Source of the DNA: Rhizobiales bacterium 62-17
GTDB taxonomy: Bacteria > Pseudomonadota > Alphaproteobacteria > Rhizobiales > Beijerinckiaceae
Length of the DNA stretch: 64,000 bases
Direction: 5' to 3'
Assembly: GCA_001898965.1 (NCBI GenBank)
Contig: MKVW01000006.1
Location: forward strand, 50,882 to 114,881
Under the pieces are notes generated by a model. It ran no database searches and was not told where the DNA came from. It worked only from the letters and a program-made list of their open reading frames with translations. Both the position numbers and the translations under genes were made by a program. Of the stretch, positions 35,974-45,272 are shown one piece after another. How positions within the stretch are numbered: the first letter of the stretch is position 1; each line of letters begins with the position of its first letter.

Positions 35974-36987
35974 GTGGTTGATGTCTCGGTCATCGTTCCT
36001 ACTCACAACCGTCGGCGGATTCTGCCGCAGGCGGTCTTTTCAATCTTGGGCCAGCAGAACGTTTCGCTCGAACTCATCGTGGTCAACGATGGTTCGACCG
36101 ATGAAACGGGTGCTTGGCTTGATCGGTTCGCCGTCACCGACCCCCGGGTCCGGGTCGTGCATCATGCCCAGCCCCGCTTTATCTCGGCCGCGCGGAATGC
36201 CGGCGTTGCCGTCGCCACCGGGCATTGGGTTGCCTTTTGCGACGACGACGATCTCTGGGCGCCCGACAAATTGGCCGTGCAGCTTGCCGCGTTGCGTGTC
36301 GGTTCGGCGCGTTGGGGATGCACCGGCGTCGCGGTCGTGAATGAAGTACTGGAGGTCGTCGGGCATCACCGTGTCAAAGGGGGAGACGTCCTGGAGGGTT
36401 TGCTGGAGAGCAACAGGATTCCCACCGGGTCGTCAGTGATTGCCGAGCTCGACCTCGTTCGGAAAGTGGAGGGCTTCGATCCGAAGCTCCGTGGTTCGGA
36501 GGATTGGGATCTGTGGATCAGGCTGGCCCAGCACTCGCCGCTGACCGCCGTGGACCGTCCGCTGATCGCGTATCGGCTGGGCAGACAATCGTTGTCGATG
36601 CGGATCGATCCCATGCGGGCGGGCCGTCTGGCGATCGCCGAACGATATGCGACGTTGGCGACGGCTTATGGCGTCAAATCCGACGAGGCGCAGCACGAGC
36701 GCTATCTCGCCAAGCAACTGGTAAGAGGGGGGCAACGCTGGCCTGCCGCGTCCATTTTTGCCACGCTCGCGTTTAGGCATGGGCGTTGGCGGGAGCTGCC
36801 GCGGGCGGTTGGCGCGCTGATCGCACCGCATATGCTGGATCAAGTGGGCCAGGCGCGCGCAGCTGCCGCGGTGCCTGCGTCGTGGCGTCGCGAAGCTGAA
36901 CTCTGGCTGCAGCCGATTCGAGACGCGGCCCAGCCTCGCGTCTCGCATTCTTGTCTAGAGGCCGGAATCACGGAGCAGGAAGCGTGA
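35974..36987 (+). CDS. Glycosyltransferase family 2
   Basis: A 337-residue GT-A enzyme. VSVIVPTHNRRRILPQAVFSI and LIVVNDGSTDETGAWL bind nucleotide sugar, FCDDDDLWAPDKL is the metal-binding DXD region, and GSEDWDLWIRLAQ is the catalytic-base block. A basic C-terminal region of about 100 residues follows. The start is GTG 35974 after GGAGAG. Its stop overlaps the start of the polymerase gene (GTGA), so the two are probably translationally coupled. Confidence 0.92.
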   Translation: MVDVSVIVPTHNRRRILPQAVFSILGQQNVSLELIVVNDGSTDETGAWLDRFAVTDPRVRVVHHAQPRFISAARNAGVAVATGHWVAFCDDDDLWAPDKLAVQLAALRVGSARWGCTGVAVVNEVLEVVGHHRVKGGDVLEGLLESNRIPTGSSVIAELDLVRKVEGFDPKLRGSEDWDLWIRLAQHSPLTAVDRPLIAYRLGRQSLSMRIDPMRAGRLAIAERYATLATAYGVKSDEAQHERYLAKQLVRGGQRWPAASIFATLAFRHGRWRELPRAVGALIAPHMLDQVGQARAAAAVPASWRREAELWLQPIRDAAQPRVSHSCLEAGITEQEA

Positions 36988-38330
36988 CGCTCGGGTCTGG
37001 TTCAATCGAGATCGAACATCGCGCGACGCCTCGCGACAGTGCAGCGGAGGCTCGACAGACGGCGTCGGTTCGCTTCGTCAATTATAGAGCCATATGGAGT
37101 TTGTTGCGCGCGGTTGTGTTCGGGATTCTTTTGGTCCGGGCATCATCCGATCCGATCTTCAATCTGCTGGGTGGAGAGTCTGCCGCGTCGATGGGGGTCG
37201 GCGCCATCTTCAATGTGCTGGCGATCGGGCTCGCAGTCCTATTCCTCGCGATGGAGCCCGTACGGGCACCGTTTCCCGTCTTTGCGATTTGGGGGCCGTT
37301 CCTCTTGGTGGCTTTCGGTTCGACGCTCTATGCGCCGGATTTCATGGCTGCCGCGCGTCTCGCTTTTGTTCTGCTTTCCTATTGGGCGTTCTTTGCGATT
37401 CCATTCTTCATTCTGCGGTCTTCACTTGATGTCTCCCGATTTATCTTCGTGGTGATCGGATCGTCCATTCCGGTCACACTTTATGCAGTCGTGGATATTG
37501 CGCGGGGGCTGTCCGATCTGTCGGAGTTCCGGCTGCAAAGCACGTTCTCGCATCCCAACATCTATGCGTTTTATCTTGTTCTGCTGATGGGGCTCGGGCT
37601 CTATGTCTCGTCTTCGCGCATCGTCCGCGTGACAGCGCGTCTTCGCGTGCTCATTATGCTCTACATTCCGGTTCTGGTGGTCCTATTGATGCTCACAAAG
37701 ACGCGCAGCGCATGGGGCGTGTGCGGGTTTATGTTTCTGGTCTATGCCTTCAAGATCGACCGTCGGTTCCTCGCCGGCTTTCTTCTGATTCCGGTTCTGT
37801 TGGTCGCCAATCCCAGCCTTATGGATAGATTGGCCGATGTCACCACGGCAACGGAGGTCGACAGCTTCAGTCAACTCAATGAGAGCACGCGGCTCAACTC
37901 CTATGTGTGGCGCCAGGCCTTATGGGAGTCCGCCATTCCGCAAGTGCTGGAGCGGCCGCTCCTGGGGCACGGCCTCGAGTCGTTCAAGCCGTCGACACCG
38001 AGCTTTTTCCCATTAGTTGGCCTTCAAGGTATCGACGGTCACAATTTTTATCTGCAGACCAGTTTTGAGATGGGGCTTGCGGGCATTCTGGCGCTCGTCT
38101 GGTTGTTCGGCTGGGTGGCCTATCGCTTGATCAGCGGTTACCCGCGAGATCCGCCCGGTATCCTAGTTCTGCTGTGCATTCTGACGTCATATCTGCTCGA
38201 GTCCTATTCGGACAACATGCATTTCTATCTGTCCTTCAATTGGTACTTCTGGTTCATGATGGGCACGATCTATGCCTGGATCCGCCAGGAGATCCTGCCG
38301 GACGCAACGACGAGCGCGGTGATGGATTAG
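36984..38330 (+). CDS. Wzy-like polysaccharide polymerase (O-antigen ligase domain)
   Basis: A 448-residue membrane protein with about 10-12 hydrophobic helices and a large periplasmic loop containing ERPLLGHGLESFKP and GIDGHNFYLQTSFEMGLAG. This G-x-G...H-N pattern is typical of Wzy/WaaL proteins. It would polymerise the flipped repeat units in the periplasm. GTG 36984 with GGAGCAGGAAG upstream overlaps the previous stop. A hairpin about 100 bases after the stop may end this transcription unit. Confidence 0.87.
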   Translation: MTLGSGSIEIEHRATPRDSAAEARQTASVRFVNYRAIWSLLRAVVFGILLVRASSDPIFNLLGGESAASMGVGAIFNVLAIGLAVLFLAMEPVRAPFPVFAIWGPFLLVAFGSTLYAPDFMAAARLAFVLLSYWAFFAIPFFILRSSLDVSRFIFVVIGSSIPVTLYAVVDIARGLSDLSEFRLQSTFSHPNIYAFYLVLLMGLGLYVSSSRIVRVTARLRVLIMLYIPVLVVLLMLTKTRSAWGVCGFMFLVYAFKIDRRFLAGFLLIPVLLVANPSLMDRLADVTTATEVDSFSQLNESTRLNSYVWRQALWESAIPQVLERPLLGHGLESFKPSTPSFFPLVGLQGIDGHNFYLQTSFEMGLAGILALVWLFGWVAYRLISGYPRDPPGILVLLCILTSYLLESYSDNMHFYLSFNWYFWFMMGTIYAWIRQEILPDATTSAVMD

Positions 38331-38433
38331 CCGGCGGCCGACATGTCTGCACCGATTTCGGGCGGTCCAGCAGGGGCAAGCGGACCCCGTTATTCACTGA
38401 ATGAATTTCACGAGGGCGTTTGCTGCAGGAACG

Positions 38434-38448
38434 CGGGCGCAGCGCCCG
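38434..38448 (+). terminator. Hairpin downstream of the Wzy gene
   Basis: CGGGCGC and GCGCCCG form a perfect 7-bp inverted repeat around a single A, followed after two bases by GTTTCTTCT. It lies in the 290-base gap between the polymerase gene and the second Wzz-like gene, in which no coding sequence is seen. Confidence 0.5.
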
Positions 38449-38620
38449 ACGTTTCTTCTGTAGATGCCACTGCAGCCGGGAAAAGATCGAGTGAAGGCGG
38501 CCTGGGCGCTCATGGTTTGAGCTGACGGCGACGCAGTTTCGATGGCGGAGGTTTCCTTCGTTCATGAGCCTGCAAGCCAGATCCAGCGTTCGAAATGAAC
38601 CCCAATCCTGATGGAAACCC

Positions 38621-40189
38621 ATGCTGGACAAAAAGCTCCATCGACAGATCGTAGAGAGTCCGGATGGGTTCGATTATCGGATCAATGTGCGACCGCGTCC
38701 GTCGTTTGGTCTGGGAAGCCTGCGGAACCGCAAGTGGCTCCTCGCCGCCGGAATTCTGTTGGGGCTGGCGGGCGCGTCATTCTATGTCAGCTCCCGTTCT
38801 GCGACATACACCGCGTCCAGCCAGATTCTGGTCTTCATCAGGCAGATCCTGACAGGCCCTGATCTGGCGGTCCTGCCGGGCCGTGCCGATCTTCCGATGG
38901 TTCAGAACCAGATTGAGCTGATGCGATCGGGCAATGTGCTGGGGAAGGTAATCGAAGCTCTGCAATTGACCCATGATCCGGAATTCGTCGGCGCTCACCA
39001 ATCGCTGGAACCGGCGAAAAGCGGCTCCCAGACCTCGTCCTCGTCAATCGAGGAGGACAGGTCCGCCTACGCAGCCACTTTGGACGCGGTGACCCGTAAA
39101 CTTGGCGTGCGCCAGGTGGGTACGAGCCATATGATTACCGTGAGCTTCCGGGCGTCCGATTCCGAAAAAGCGGCCCGCATAGTCAATAGCGTGATCCGCA
39201 TCTATCTGCAGGAAAGCACGCGAGCCTCGGATGCGGCCTCGTCCAGGACTCCGACGTTACGCGAGATTTACCAGAACCTTGGCCCGAGTGCTCAAGTGGT
39301 TTCCCAGGCCGAGCCGCCGCTCAAAGCGGATGGCCCCCCGGCAGTATTGATCTTCGCCGTTGCGGCATTGCTTGGCTTGCTCGTCAGTGCGGCCTTCGCC
39401 CTCTTTCTCGATGCGGTCAATGACACAATTCGTAGTCGGCAACAGATGGAGCACGTCCTTGGATTGGAGTGTCTGGGCATCGTGCGCCGCTTCTCAAACA
39501 TTGGCGTTCAGCGCGAAGATTTCCCCGCGCGAAGACTGCTCGCATTGAAGAGGCCGCCGTTGCAGCGAGCCGTTGCCATGCTGCAAGATGCCTCATCGCG
39601 TGGATTGCGAACGATCGGCCTGACGGCAACCTTGCCGGGTGAGGGGGCAACGACGCTCGCGATCGGCCTGGCGGAGATGGCAACGGTATCGGGAAGGCGC
39701 GTTCTGCTGATTGATGCCGTGCCGGAAAATCCTTCGGTGTCGCGCTGGATCGCGGACCTCCCGAGCCTGCCATTGCTTCCGGGGACCAAATCCGAGCACC
39801 CGGGGCTTGACCACATCGTCGAGGTTCAGGCCGGTTTGCATGTCTTGCCGCTTGCGGGGCGCCTCGGGGGCGGGAAGCCTCTCATCCTTCCCGACCTGTT
39901 GGACGGCATTCTGAATGCGATTGGAAAAAAATACGACCTCGTGATCGTCGACATGCCTTCATTGGTGGAAAGCCCGCAGGTGCGTGCTGCGGCACAGTCA
40001 CTGGATGGATTTCTGCTCGTCGTGAAATGGGGGAAGACCAAATCCGAGCTGGTTCGGCAGGCCTTCAGGTCCGCCGGCCCGGCGCGCGCAAAATTTATCG
40101 GGGCGGTACTTAATGCGGCCGATGAAGAGGCGATGAAACGTTATGGATATGAGCTTTCTATCGAACCCAAAAGCGTAGCGGCGTCCTGA
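38621..40189 (+). CDS. Second Wzz/ExoP-like protein with degenerate kinase domain
   Basis: A 522-residue paralogue of 19287-20816, sharing the block GPDL.V.PGRADL and the order helix (about 38-56), Wzz domain, helix (about 240-263), ATPase-like domain. The Walker A reads GEGATT (340-345), with Ala in place of Lys, while A-prime LLIDAVPEN and Walker B LVIVDMPS keep their Asp. No tyrosine cluster is present. Loss of the Walker Lys in both paralogues argues for a non-kinase role in EPS length control. It is followed 42 bases later by the CDP-glucose gene set. Confidence 0.85.
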   Translation: MLDKKLHRQIVESPDGFDYRINVRPRPSFGLGSLRNRKWLLAAGILLGLAGASFYVSSRSATYTASSQILVFIRQILTGPDLAVLPGRADLPMVQNQIELMRSGNVLGKVIEALQLTHDPEFVGAHQSLEPAKSGSQTSSSSIEEDRSAYAATLDAVTRKLGVRQVGTSHMITVSFRASDSEKAARIVNSVIRIYLQESTRASDAASSRTPTLREIYQNLGPSAQVVSQAEPPLKADGPPAVLIFAVAALLGLLVSAAFALFLDAVNDTIRSRQQMEHVLGLECLGIVRRFSNIGVQREDFPARRLLALKRPPLQRAVAMLQDASSRGLRTIGLTATLPGEGATTLAIGLAEMATVSGRRVLLIDAVPENPSVSRWIADLPSLPLLPGTKSEHPGLDHIVEVQAGLHVLPLAGRLGGGKPLILPDLLDGILNAIGKKYDLVIVDMPSLVESPQVRAAAQSLDGFLLVVKWGKTKSELVRQAFRSAGPARAKFIGAVLNAADEEAMKRYGYELSIEPKSVAAS

Positions 40190-40231
40190 GACTTATCGAA
40201 TCCAGCCTACGGTCTTGCGAGGGAGAGTGTC

Positions 40232-41044
40232 ATGAAAGTCGTGCTGTTTTGCGGCGGTGCTGGAATGCGGCTGCGGGGCTATGTGGACGATGTTCCCAAG
40301 CCCATGGTGCAAATCGGCTCGCGCCCGATCCTCTGGCATCTAATGAAATACTACGCTCATTTCGGCCATAGGGACTTCATTCTCTGCCTTGGTCATAAAG
40401 GCTATGCCATCAAGGATTACTTTCTGAAATACGATGAATCGATCTCGAACGATTTCGTGTGGTCGCAGGGCGGCCGAAAGATCGATTTTGTCAATCGCGA
40501 CAGCGACGACTGGACGATCACTTTCGTGGAAACCGGCTTGCACGCGACGATCGGCGAACGTCTGAAGGCCGTTGAGCCGTATCTGCGGGGCGAGGAATTC
40601 TTTCTTGCCAATTACGGCGACGGGCTCAGCGATCTTCATCTGCCGACAATGATCGAAGAGTTGCAGCAGAGCCATGCCGTTGGTTCATTGCTTCTGGTGC
40701 AGCCGACGGCAAGCTTCGATATCGTCAAGACATCTCCCGCTGGCGAGATCATCGAGGTGGCCGCTTTAAGCCAATCCGACATCTGGATCAACGGTGGCTT
40801 CTTCGTCTTTCGGAATGAGATCTTCGATTATATAGACCATGGCGACGAACTGGTGCGGGAGCCCTTTGCGCGATTGATTCAACGTCGCACATTGTTGGCG
40901 CATAAGTGCTCCGGCTTCTGGCAATGCATGGACACGTTCAAGGACAAACAGCGCCTTGAAGAACTTAACGACACCAATCCGCCCTGGAAAGTGTGGAAGA
41001 ATTGCACTGCTGTTCCGCAGCGCGAGATGGTGAAGGTGGCGTGA
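40232..41044 (+). CDS. rfbF: Glucose-1-phosphate cytidylyltransferase
   Basis: A 270-residue nucleotidyltransferase that makes CDP-glucose from CTP and glucose-1-phosphate. VVLFCGGAGMRLRG is the nucleotide-binding start, PKPMVQIGSRPILWHLMKYY follows, and FLANYGDGLSDL and FWQCMDTFKDKQRLEELN are characteristic of RfbF. The expected partner rfbG is at 45273, separated by five kilobases of other sugar genes. The C-terminus ends near WKVWKN plus a short tail. It overlaps the next start (GTGA). Confidence 0.95.
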   Translation: MKVVLFCGGAGMRLRGYVDDVPKPMVQIGSRPILWHLMKYYAHFGHRDFILCLGHKGYAIKDYFLKYDESISNDFVWSQGGRKIDFVNRDSDDWTITFVETGLHATIGERLKAVEPYLRGEEFFLANYGDGLSDLHLPTMIEELQQSHAVGSLLLVQPTASFDIVKTSPAGEIIEVAALSQSDIWINGGFFVFRNEIFDYIDHGDELVREPFARLIQRRTLLAHKCSGFWQCMDTFKDKQRLEELNDTNPPWKVWKNCTAVPQREMVKVA

Positions 41045-41700
41045 CCATGCTTCGCTTGAAACTGGATGGCGGTGGGAAGCATCCGTTGCAGATTCTATGC
41101 CTCGGCTGCCATTCCGATGACATCGAAATCGGGTGCGGCGGGACGGTTTTGCAACTGGCAACGGAATATCCAGAGGCGGTGTTTCACTGGGTTGTTTTCA
41201 GTGCCGGCGGCGTGCGCGCCTCCGAAGCGACAAACGGGGCGAAGCAATTCGTCGATCCCACGCGGATGAAGCGGATCATCGTGAAGGATTTTCAGGACGG
41301 CTACATGCCGTTTGTGGGCGCCGACATCAAGAATGTATTCGAAGAGCTGAAGCGCGAAGTGTCGCCGGATATTATCTTCACGCACAATCGCCTGGATTCT
41401 CATCAGGATCATCGGCTGATCGCCGAGTTGACGTGGAACACGTTTCGCAGCCACCTGATCTTGGAATATGAAATTCCCAAGTATGACGGCGATCTCGGGC
41501 AACCCAGCGTTTTCAAGGCTCTTTCGGCGGATATCTGCGAGCGGAAAGTTACTTTGATTGTTGATACCTTCAAATCGCAGGGTAACAAGCATTGGTTCGA
41601 TCGCTCGACCTTCCTAGCGCTAATGCGATTGCGCGGCATGGAATGCAATGCGTCGAGCGGATACGCCGAGGCGTTCTACGCTCGCAAATTGGCTCTCTGA
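41041..41700 (+). CDS. PIG-L family deacetylase
   Basis: A 219-residue LmbE/PIG-L protein, a zinc-dependent amidohydrolase that removes N-acetyl groups from sugars. Metal-binding motifs are LGCHSDDIEIGCGGT, a variant of the usual HPDDE form, and THNRLDSHQDHR. The start is GTG 41041, overlapping the rfbF stop with GAAGG upstream, or ATG 41047. Placed inside the CDP-sugar set it may act on a CDP-linked or lipid-linked amino sugar; the substrate is unknown. Confidence 0.88.
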   Translation: MTMLRLKLDGGGKHPLQILCLGCHSDDIEIGCGGTVLQLATEYPEAVFHWVVFSAGGVRASEATNGAKQFVDPTRMKRIIVKDFQDGYMPFVGADIKNVFEELKREVSPDIIFTHNRLDSHQDHRLIAELTWNTFRSHLILEYEIPKYDGDLGQPSVFKALSADICERKVTLIVDTFKSQGNKHWFDRSTFLALMRLRGMECNASSGYAEAFYARKLAL

Positions 41701-41719
41701 ATCGAAAATTGAGATTGAG

Positions 41720-43174
41720 ATGCAGGATCTGAAGAGTAGAGCCGTTCGCGCCGGCCTCATCAATGTTGGCTCACGCGTATTCAGTTTCGGCGTTCGAGTT
41801 GTGTCGCTCATGATCCTGGGGCGGCTGCTGACCCCGGAGGACTATGGTCTGGTCACCATGGTGACGGCATTTACCGGGGTGCTGAACATGTTTGGTTGCT
41901 TTGGCCTGTTTCAGGCCGCCATTCAACGTGATGTTTTGAGCGAAGCCGAGTCGTCATCGTTGTTCTGGCTGAATATGGCGTTCGGCCTGTTGCTGACGAT
42001 AATCGCGATCGCAGCCTCTCCCCTGGTCGCCACATTCTATAATGAGCCGCGTCTGTTTGCGATCATGGACGTGATTGCCTTGACCTTCATCATCACATCG
42101 GCGGGAATTCAGCACGGCGTTCTGCTTCAACGCAGGTTATCATTCGGAACTTCGGCGAAAATCGAAATCAGTTCTTTGCTGATTGCGACGGCTGTATCGA
42201 TCGCCATGGCTGTGTATGGCTATGGCTATTGGGCGATTGTCTCGATGACCATCACTCAGCCGCTGGCGACGACCATCGGTCTGTGGTTGTCGACGGGTTG
42301 GATTCCGGGGCGTCCACGGTTCGCCCCTGGACTTCGCTCCATGTTGCAGTTCGGCTGCGGGACGACGCTAACAGGCTTTCTGTCTTACATCACAGGTAAT
42401 ATCGACAAACTTCTGCTTGGCCGGGTCTGGGGAACGGAAGCAACCGGTCTCTACAGCCGCAGCTTCTATCTGGCCAACTTTCCCTGCGAAAATCTCAACT
42501 CGACGATCGGCGAGGTTGCCTTCGCCGCGCTGTCGCGGACCAGAGATGATCCGGATCGTTTCCGGCGCTTCTTCCTCAAGGGTTATTCACTGGTGGTGAC
42601 CCTGACATTGCCGCTGGCGATGATATGCGGGCTCTTCGCCGACGATCTGATCGCGGTGGCGCTGGGTCCGCAATGGGGTGGCGCGGTTGGAATATTCAGG
42701 ATTCTTGCGCCGACGATCCTGGTGGTCGCCATTTCCAGCCCGCTGGGATGGCTGCTCAATGCGCTCGGTCTCGTCAGGCGGGGCGTCTATATTGGACTGT
42801 TCTCGGCGCCGCTGATGATTACCGGCGTGCTGATCGGGCTGCCTTATGGGCCGCGCGGCGTCGCGGTGGCGTATTCCACTGTGATGGTGCTCAAGGTGAT
42901 TCCGGTTGTGCTTTGGGCGTTGCATGGCACGGGGCTTCGCGCCCGCGATATCGCCGGCGCGTTGGCCAGCCCGTTAGCTGCGAGCGTGATCGCTGCCGGT
43001 ATCGCGTTCGGAATACATGCCCTGTATCCGTCGAGTTTGTCTCCGGTGCTGCGCCTGCTGTTGGATGTCGGCATATTTGGCGGGGCCTATGTGATAGCCC
43101 TGCTTTTGATTGCGGGCGAGAAGGCGCTGTATCTCGATCTCTTCCGTGCGGCGAGAGCCGCTTCCTCCGCCTGA
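41720..43174 (+). CDS. Wzx-like polysaccharide flippase (MOP superfamily)
   Basis: A 484-residue membrane protein with about 12-14 helices. MILGRLLTPEDYGLVTMVTAFTGVLN near the N-terminus and LLLGRVWGTEATGLYSRSF in the middle are typical of the polysaccharide synthesis (WzxC-like) group, which moves lipid-linked repeats across the inner membrane. The ATG at 41720 was chosen as the first start giving a compact N-terminus; the longer frame overlaps the deacetylase gene. A GC-rich inverted repeat near 43225-43250 and AT-rich sequence at 43260 separate it from the next gene. Confidence 0.9.
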   Translation: MQDLKSRAVRAGLINVGSRVFSFGVRVVSLMILGRLLTPEDYGLVTMVTAFTGVLNMFGCFGLFQAAIQRDVLSEAESSSLFWLNMAFGLLLTIIAIAASPLVATFYNEPRLFAIMDVIALTFIITSAGIQHGVLLQRRLSFGTSAKIEISSLLIATAVSIAMAVYGYGYWAIVSMTITQPLATTIGLWLSTGWIPGRPRFAPGLRSMLQFGCGTTLTGFLSYITGNIDKLLLGRVWGTEATGLYSRSFYLANFPCENLNSTIGEVAFAALSRTRDDPDRFRRFFLKGYSLVVTLTLPLAMICGLFADDLIAVALGPQWGGAVGIFRILAPTILVVAISSPLGWLLNALGLVRRGVYIGLFSAPLMITGVLIGLPYGPRGVAVAYSTVMVLKVIPVVLWALHGTGLRARDIAGALASPLAASVIAAGIAFGIHALYPSSLSPVLRLLLDVGIFGGAYVIALLLIAGEKALYLDLFRAARAASSA

Positions 43175-43296
43175 GGCGGTGCCGGTAAGCGTCGGATCCA
43201 TCAACGAAAGCCACCATGCGAGACGGGCCGGGCGCTGGAACACGCCCTGTTGGCCGGCATTAATTATATACAAGGTGAAATTCTGGAGGGCATGGC

Positions 43297-43866
43297 ATGC
43301 ACTTCACTAAGACCGGGGTTCTCGGGGCTATGGTGATTGATCCTGCTCCGCATGCCGACACGCGCGGGCGCTTCATGCGCGCATGGTGCCTGCGGGAGTT
43401 CGCCGATCAAGGCATCGTCTTCAATCCGGTCCAGGCGAATATGGGATTCAGCACGAAGCGCGGCACGCTCAGGGGCATGCATTTTCAAGCGCCTCCGGCC
43501 AGCGAGGCAAAGCTTGTCCGCTGCACGCGCGGAACGATGTTCGAAGTCGTTTTGGATCTGCGACCCGATTCACCGACTTATCGCGCGTGGCATGGCGTGG
43601 AGTTGAGCAGCGACAACGGGCGCATGCTCTATTTTCCAGAAGGCTGCGCGCATGGATACCAGACGCTCGAGGCCGATACTGAGATGCTCTACATGACCTC
43701 GGCTTTCTATGCTCCAGCGGCGATTAGGGGCGCGCGCTTCGACGATCCGGCCTTTGGCATCGCATGGCCTTTGGCCCTGAGCGATATCTCCGAGCAGGAT
43801 CGAAACTGGCCACTCACAGAGCGATGCTTCGATCCTCTCCCGGCAAAGCAATCTTTGATGGCTTGA
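43297..43866 (+). CDS. RmlC/RfbC-like sugar 3,5-epimerase
   Basis: A 189-residue cupin of the dTDP-4-dehydrorhamnose 3,5-epimerase family. DTRGRFMRAWC is the substrate-binding start, GTLRGMHFQ carries the catalytic His near residue 62, and FPEGCAHGYQTL and a Tyr-rich LYMTSAFYAP block (Tyr 132 and 138) complete the active-site pattern. No rmlA, rmlB or rmlD genes are present. It lies between CDP-glucose genes, so its substrate is more likely a CDP-4-keto-6-deoxy sugar than the dTDP compound. GGAGG precedes the ATG. Confidence 0.87.
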   Translation: MHFTKTGVLGAMVIDPAPHADTRGRFMRAWCLREFADQGIVFNPVQANMGFSTKRGTLRGMHFQAPPASEAKLVRCTRGTMFEVVLDLRPDSPTYRAWHGVELSSDNGRMLYFPEGCAHGYQTLEADTEMLYMTSAFYAPAAIRGARFDDPAFGIAWPLALSDISEQDRNWPLTERCFDPLPAKQSLMA

Positions 43867-43903
43867 ATGCCTTTGAAGGCATTTTCGAGAAAAGGAACGC
43901 GAA

Positions 43904-45232
43904 ATGGCGATCGACACGGTGCTGCGGAAGTATGAGGCGGAAGGCCGGCCGATCCGCGTCGGCATGGTGGGGGCGGGCGCTACCGGCCGTGCCATTGCTC
44001 TCCAGCTTGGCACGCCGGCGCCAGGCATACGGCTTGTGGGCATTGCCAACCGGACGCCCAAGCATGCCGAGCGGGCGTTTCGTGAGGCGAATATCCACGG
44101 CTGGGGCCGCGTCTCCTCGGCGCGAGACGCTGAACGGGCGATCGCCCATGGCATGCCGGTCTTGACGGACGATGCTTCGGTTCTCACCAGTTGCGAGGCG
44201 GTTGACATCATCGTCGAAGTCACCGGCGAGGTCGAGGCCGGCGCGACGGTGGTTCTCGAGGCGATCGCTCATCGCAAACATGTTGTGATGGTCAATGCCG
44301 AACTCGATTCTTTGATCGGCCCGATCCTGAACGATTACGCGCGCCGGGCGGGCGTGGTGCTGACCAACACCGATGGTGACGAGCCCGGCGTTGCCATGAC
44401 GCTTCTGCGCTATCTGCAGACGCTGGGGCTGCGGCCGGTCGCCGCCGGCAACATCAAGGGAATGGTCGATTATTATCGAAATCCCGATACCCAACGCGCT
44501 TTCGCTGAAAAGAACGACCAGGATGCCCGGAAGGTCACGTCGTTTGCGGATGCCACGAAGCTGTCGATGGAAACGACTGTGCTGGCCAATGCCACGGGCT
44601 TTCGCGCCGGGCGACGCGGCATGTACGGGCCGGCTTGCAAGGACGTACGGGAAATTGCGGAGCGTCTGCCGGCGGCGGCCATGCTTGAAATGGGGCTGGT
44701 GGATTATGCGTTGGGCGCGGCGCCCCATACGGGCGCTTTCGTCATCGTCCATGAAGAGTCGCCGCTGAAGAAGGCGCAGTTTGCCTATTACAAGCTCGGC
44801 GATGGCCCGTTCTACGTGTTCTATACGCCGTTCCACCTGCCTCATCTTCAGATCGCGTCGACCATTGGGCGCGCGGTTATCTATCACGATGCGACGGTGG
44901 CGCCGCTGGCTGGTCCGGTTTGCGAGGTCGTCACGGTGGCAAAACGCGATCTCAAGGCGGGCGAACGTCTCGACGGCATTGGTGGCTTCTGCGCCTATGG
45001 ACTGATTGAGAACACCGCGGAGGCACGTGCTGCCAATGCGTTGCCAATCGGCTTGTCCGAGAATTGCGTTCTGCGGTGCGACAAAAATAAGGACGCTGTC
45101 ATTTCATTCGATGACGTCACACTGAAAACCGAAGGTCGGGCGCTTGCGTTCTGGCGGGAGCAGAAAATGCTGTGGCCGGTCAGTGGCGCGCAGGATGCAC
45201 CGCGGCGCGTCGTCGCCGAAACGATATCGTGA
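43904..45232 (+). CDS. NAD(P)-binding oxidoreductase with C-terminal SAF domain
   Basis: A 442-residue protein. The Rossmann motif VGMVGAGATGRAIALQLG (about 18-35) and a homoserine-dehydrogenase-like core (IIVEVTGEVEAGATVVLEAI, MVNAELDSLIGPIL, TNTDGDEPGVAMTLLRYL) are followed by a SAF-like region near residues 340-410 (VVTVAKRDLKAGERLDGIGGFCAYG). This is a recurrent but poorly characterised protein type near rfbF/rfbG genes. It probably reduces or isomerises a CDP-linked keto sugar, but no reaction is established to my knowledge. It lies 37 bases after the epimerase and 40 before rfbG. Confidence 0.8.
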   Translation: MAIDTVLRKYEAEGRPIRVGMVGAGATGRAIALQLGTPAPGIRLVGIANRTPKHAERAFREANIHGWGRVSSARDAERAIAHGMPVLTDDASVLTSCEAVDIIVEVTGEVEAGATVVLEAIAHRKHVVMVNAELDSLIGPILNDYARRAGVVLTNTDGDEPGVAMTLLRYLQTLGLRPVAAGNIKGMVDYYRNPDTQRAFAEKNDQDARKVTSFADATKLSMETTVLANATGFRAGRRGMYGPACKDVREIAERLPAAAMLEMGLVDYALGAAPHTGAFVIVHEESPLKKAQFAYYKLGDGPFYVFYTPFHLPHLQIASTIGRAVIYHDATVAPLAGPVCEVVTVAKRDLKAGERLDGIGGFCAYGLIENTAEARAANALPIGLSENCVLRCDKNKDAVISFDDVTLKTEGRALAFWREQKMLWPVSGAQDAPRRVVAETIS

Positions 45233-45272
45233 CAAAGGCGTCTGCTTCTTCCGGCACGGGACGAGATGAGCC

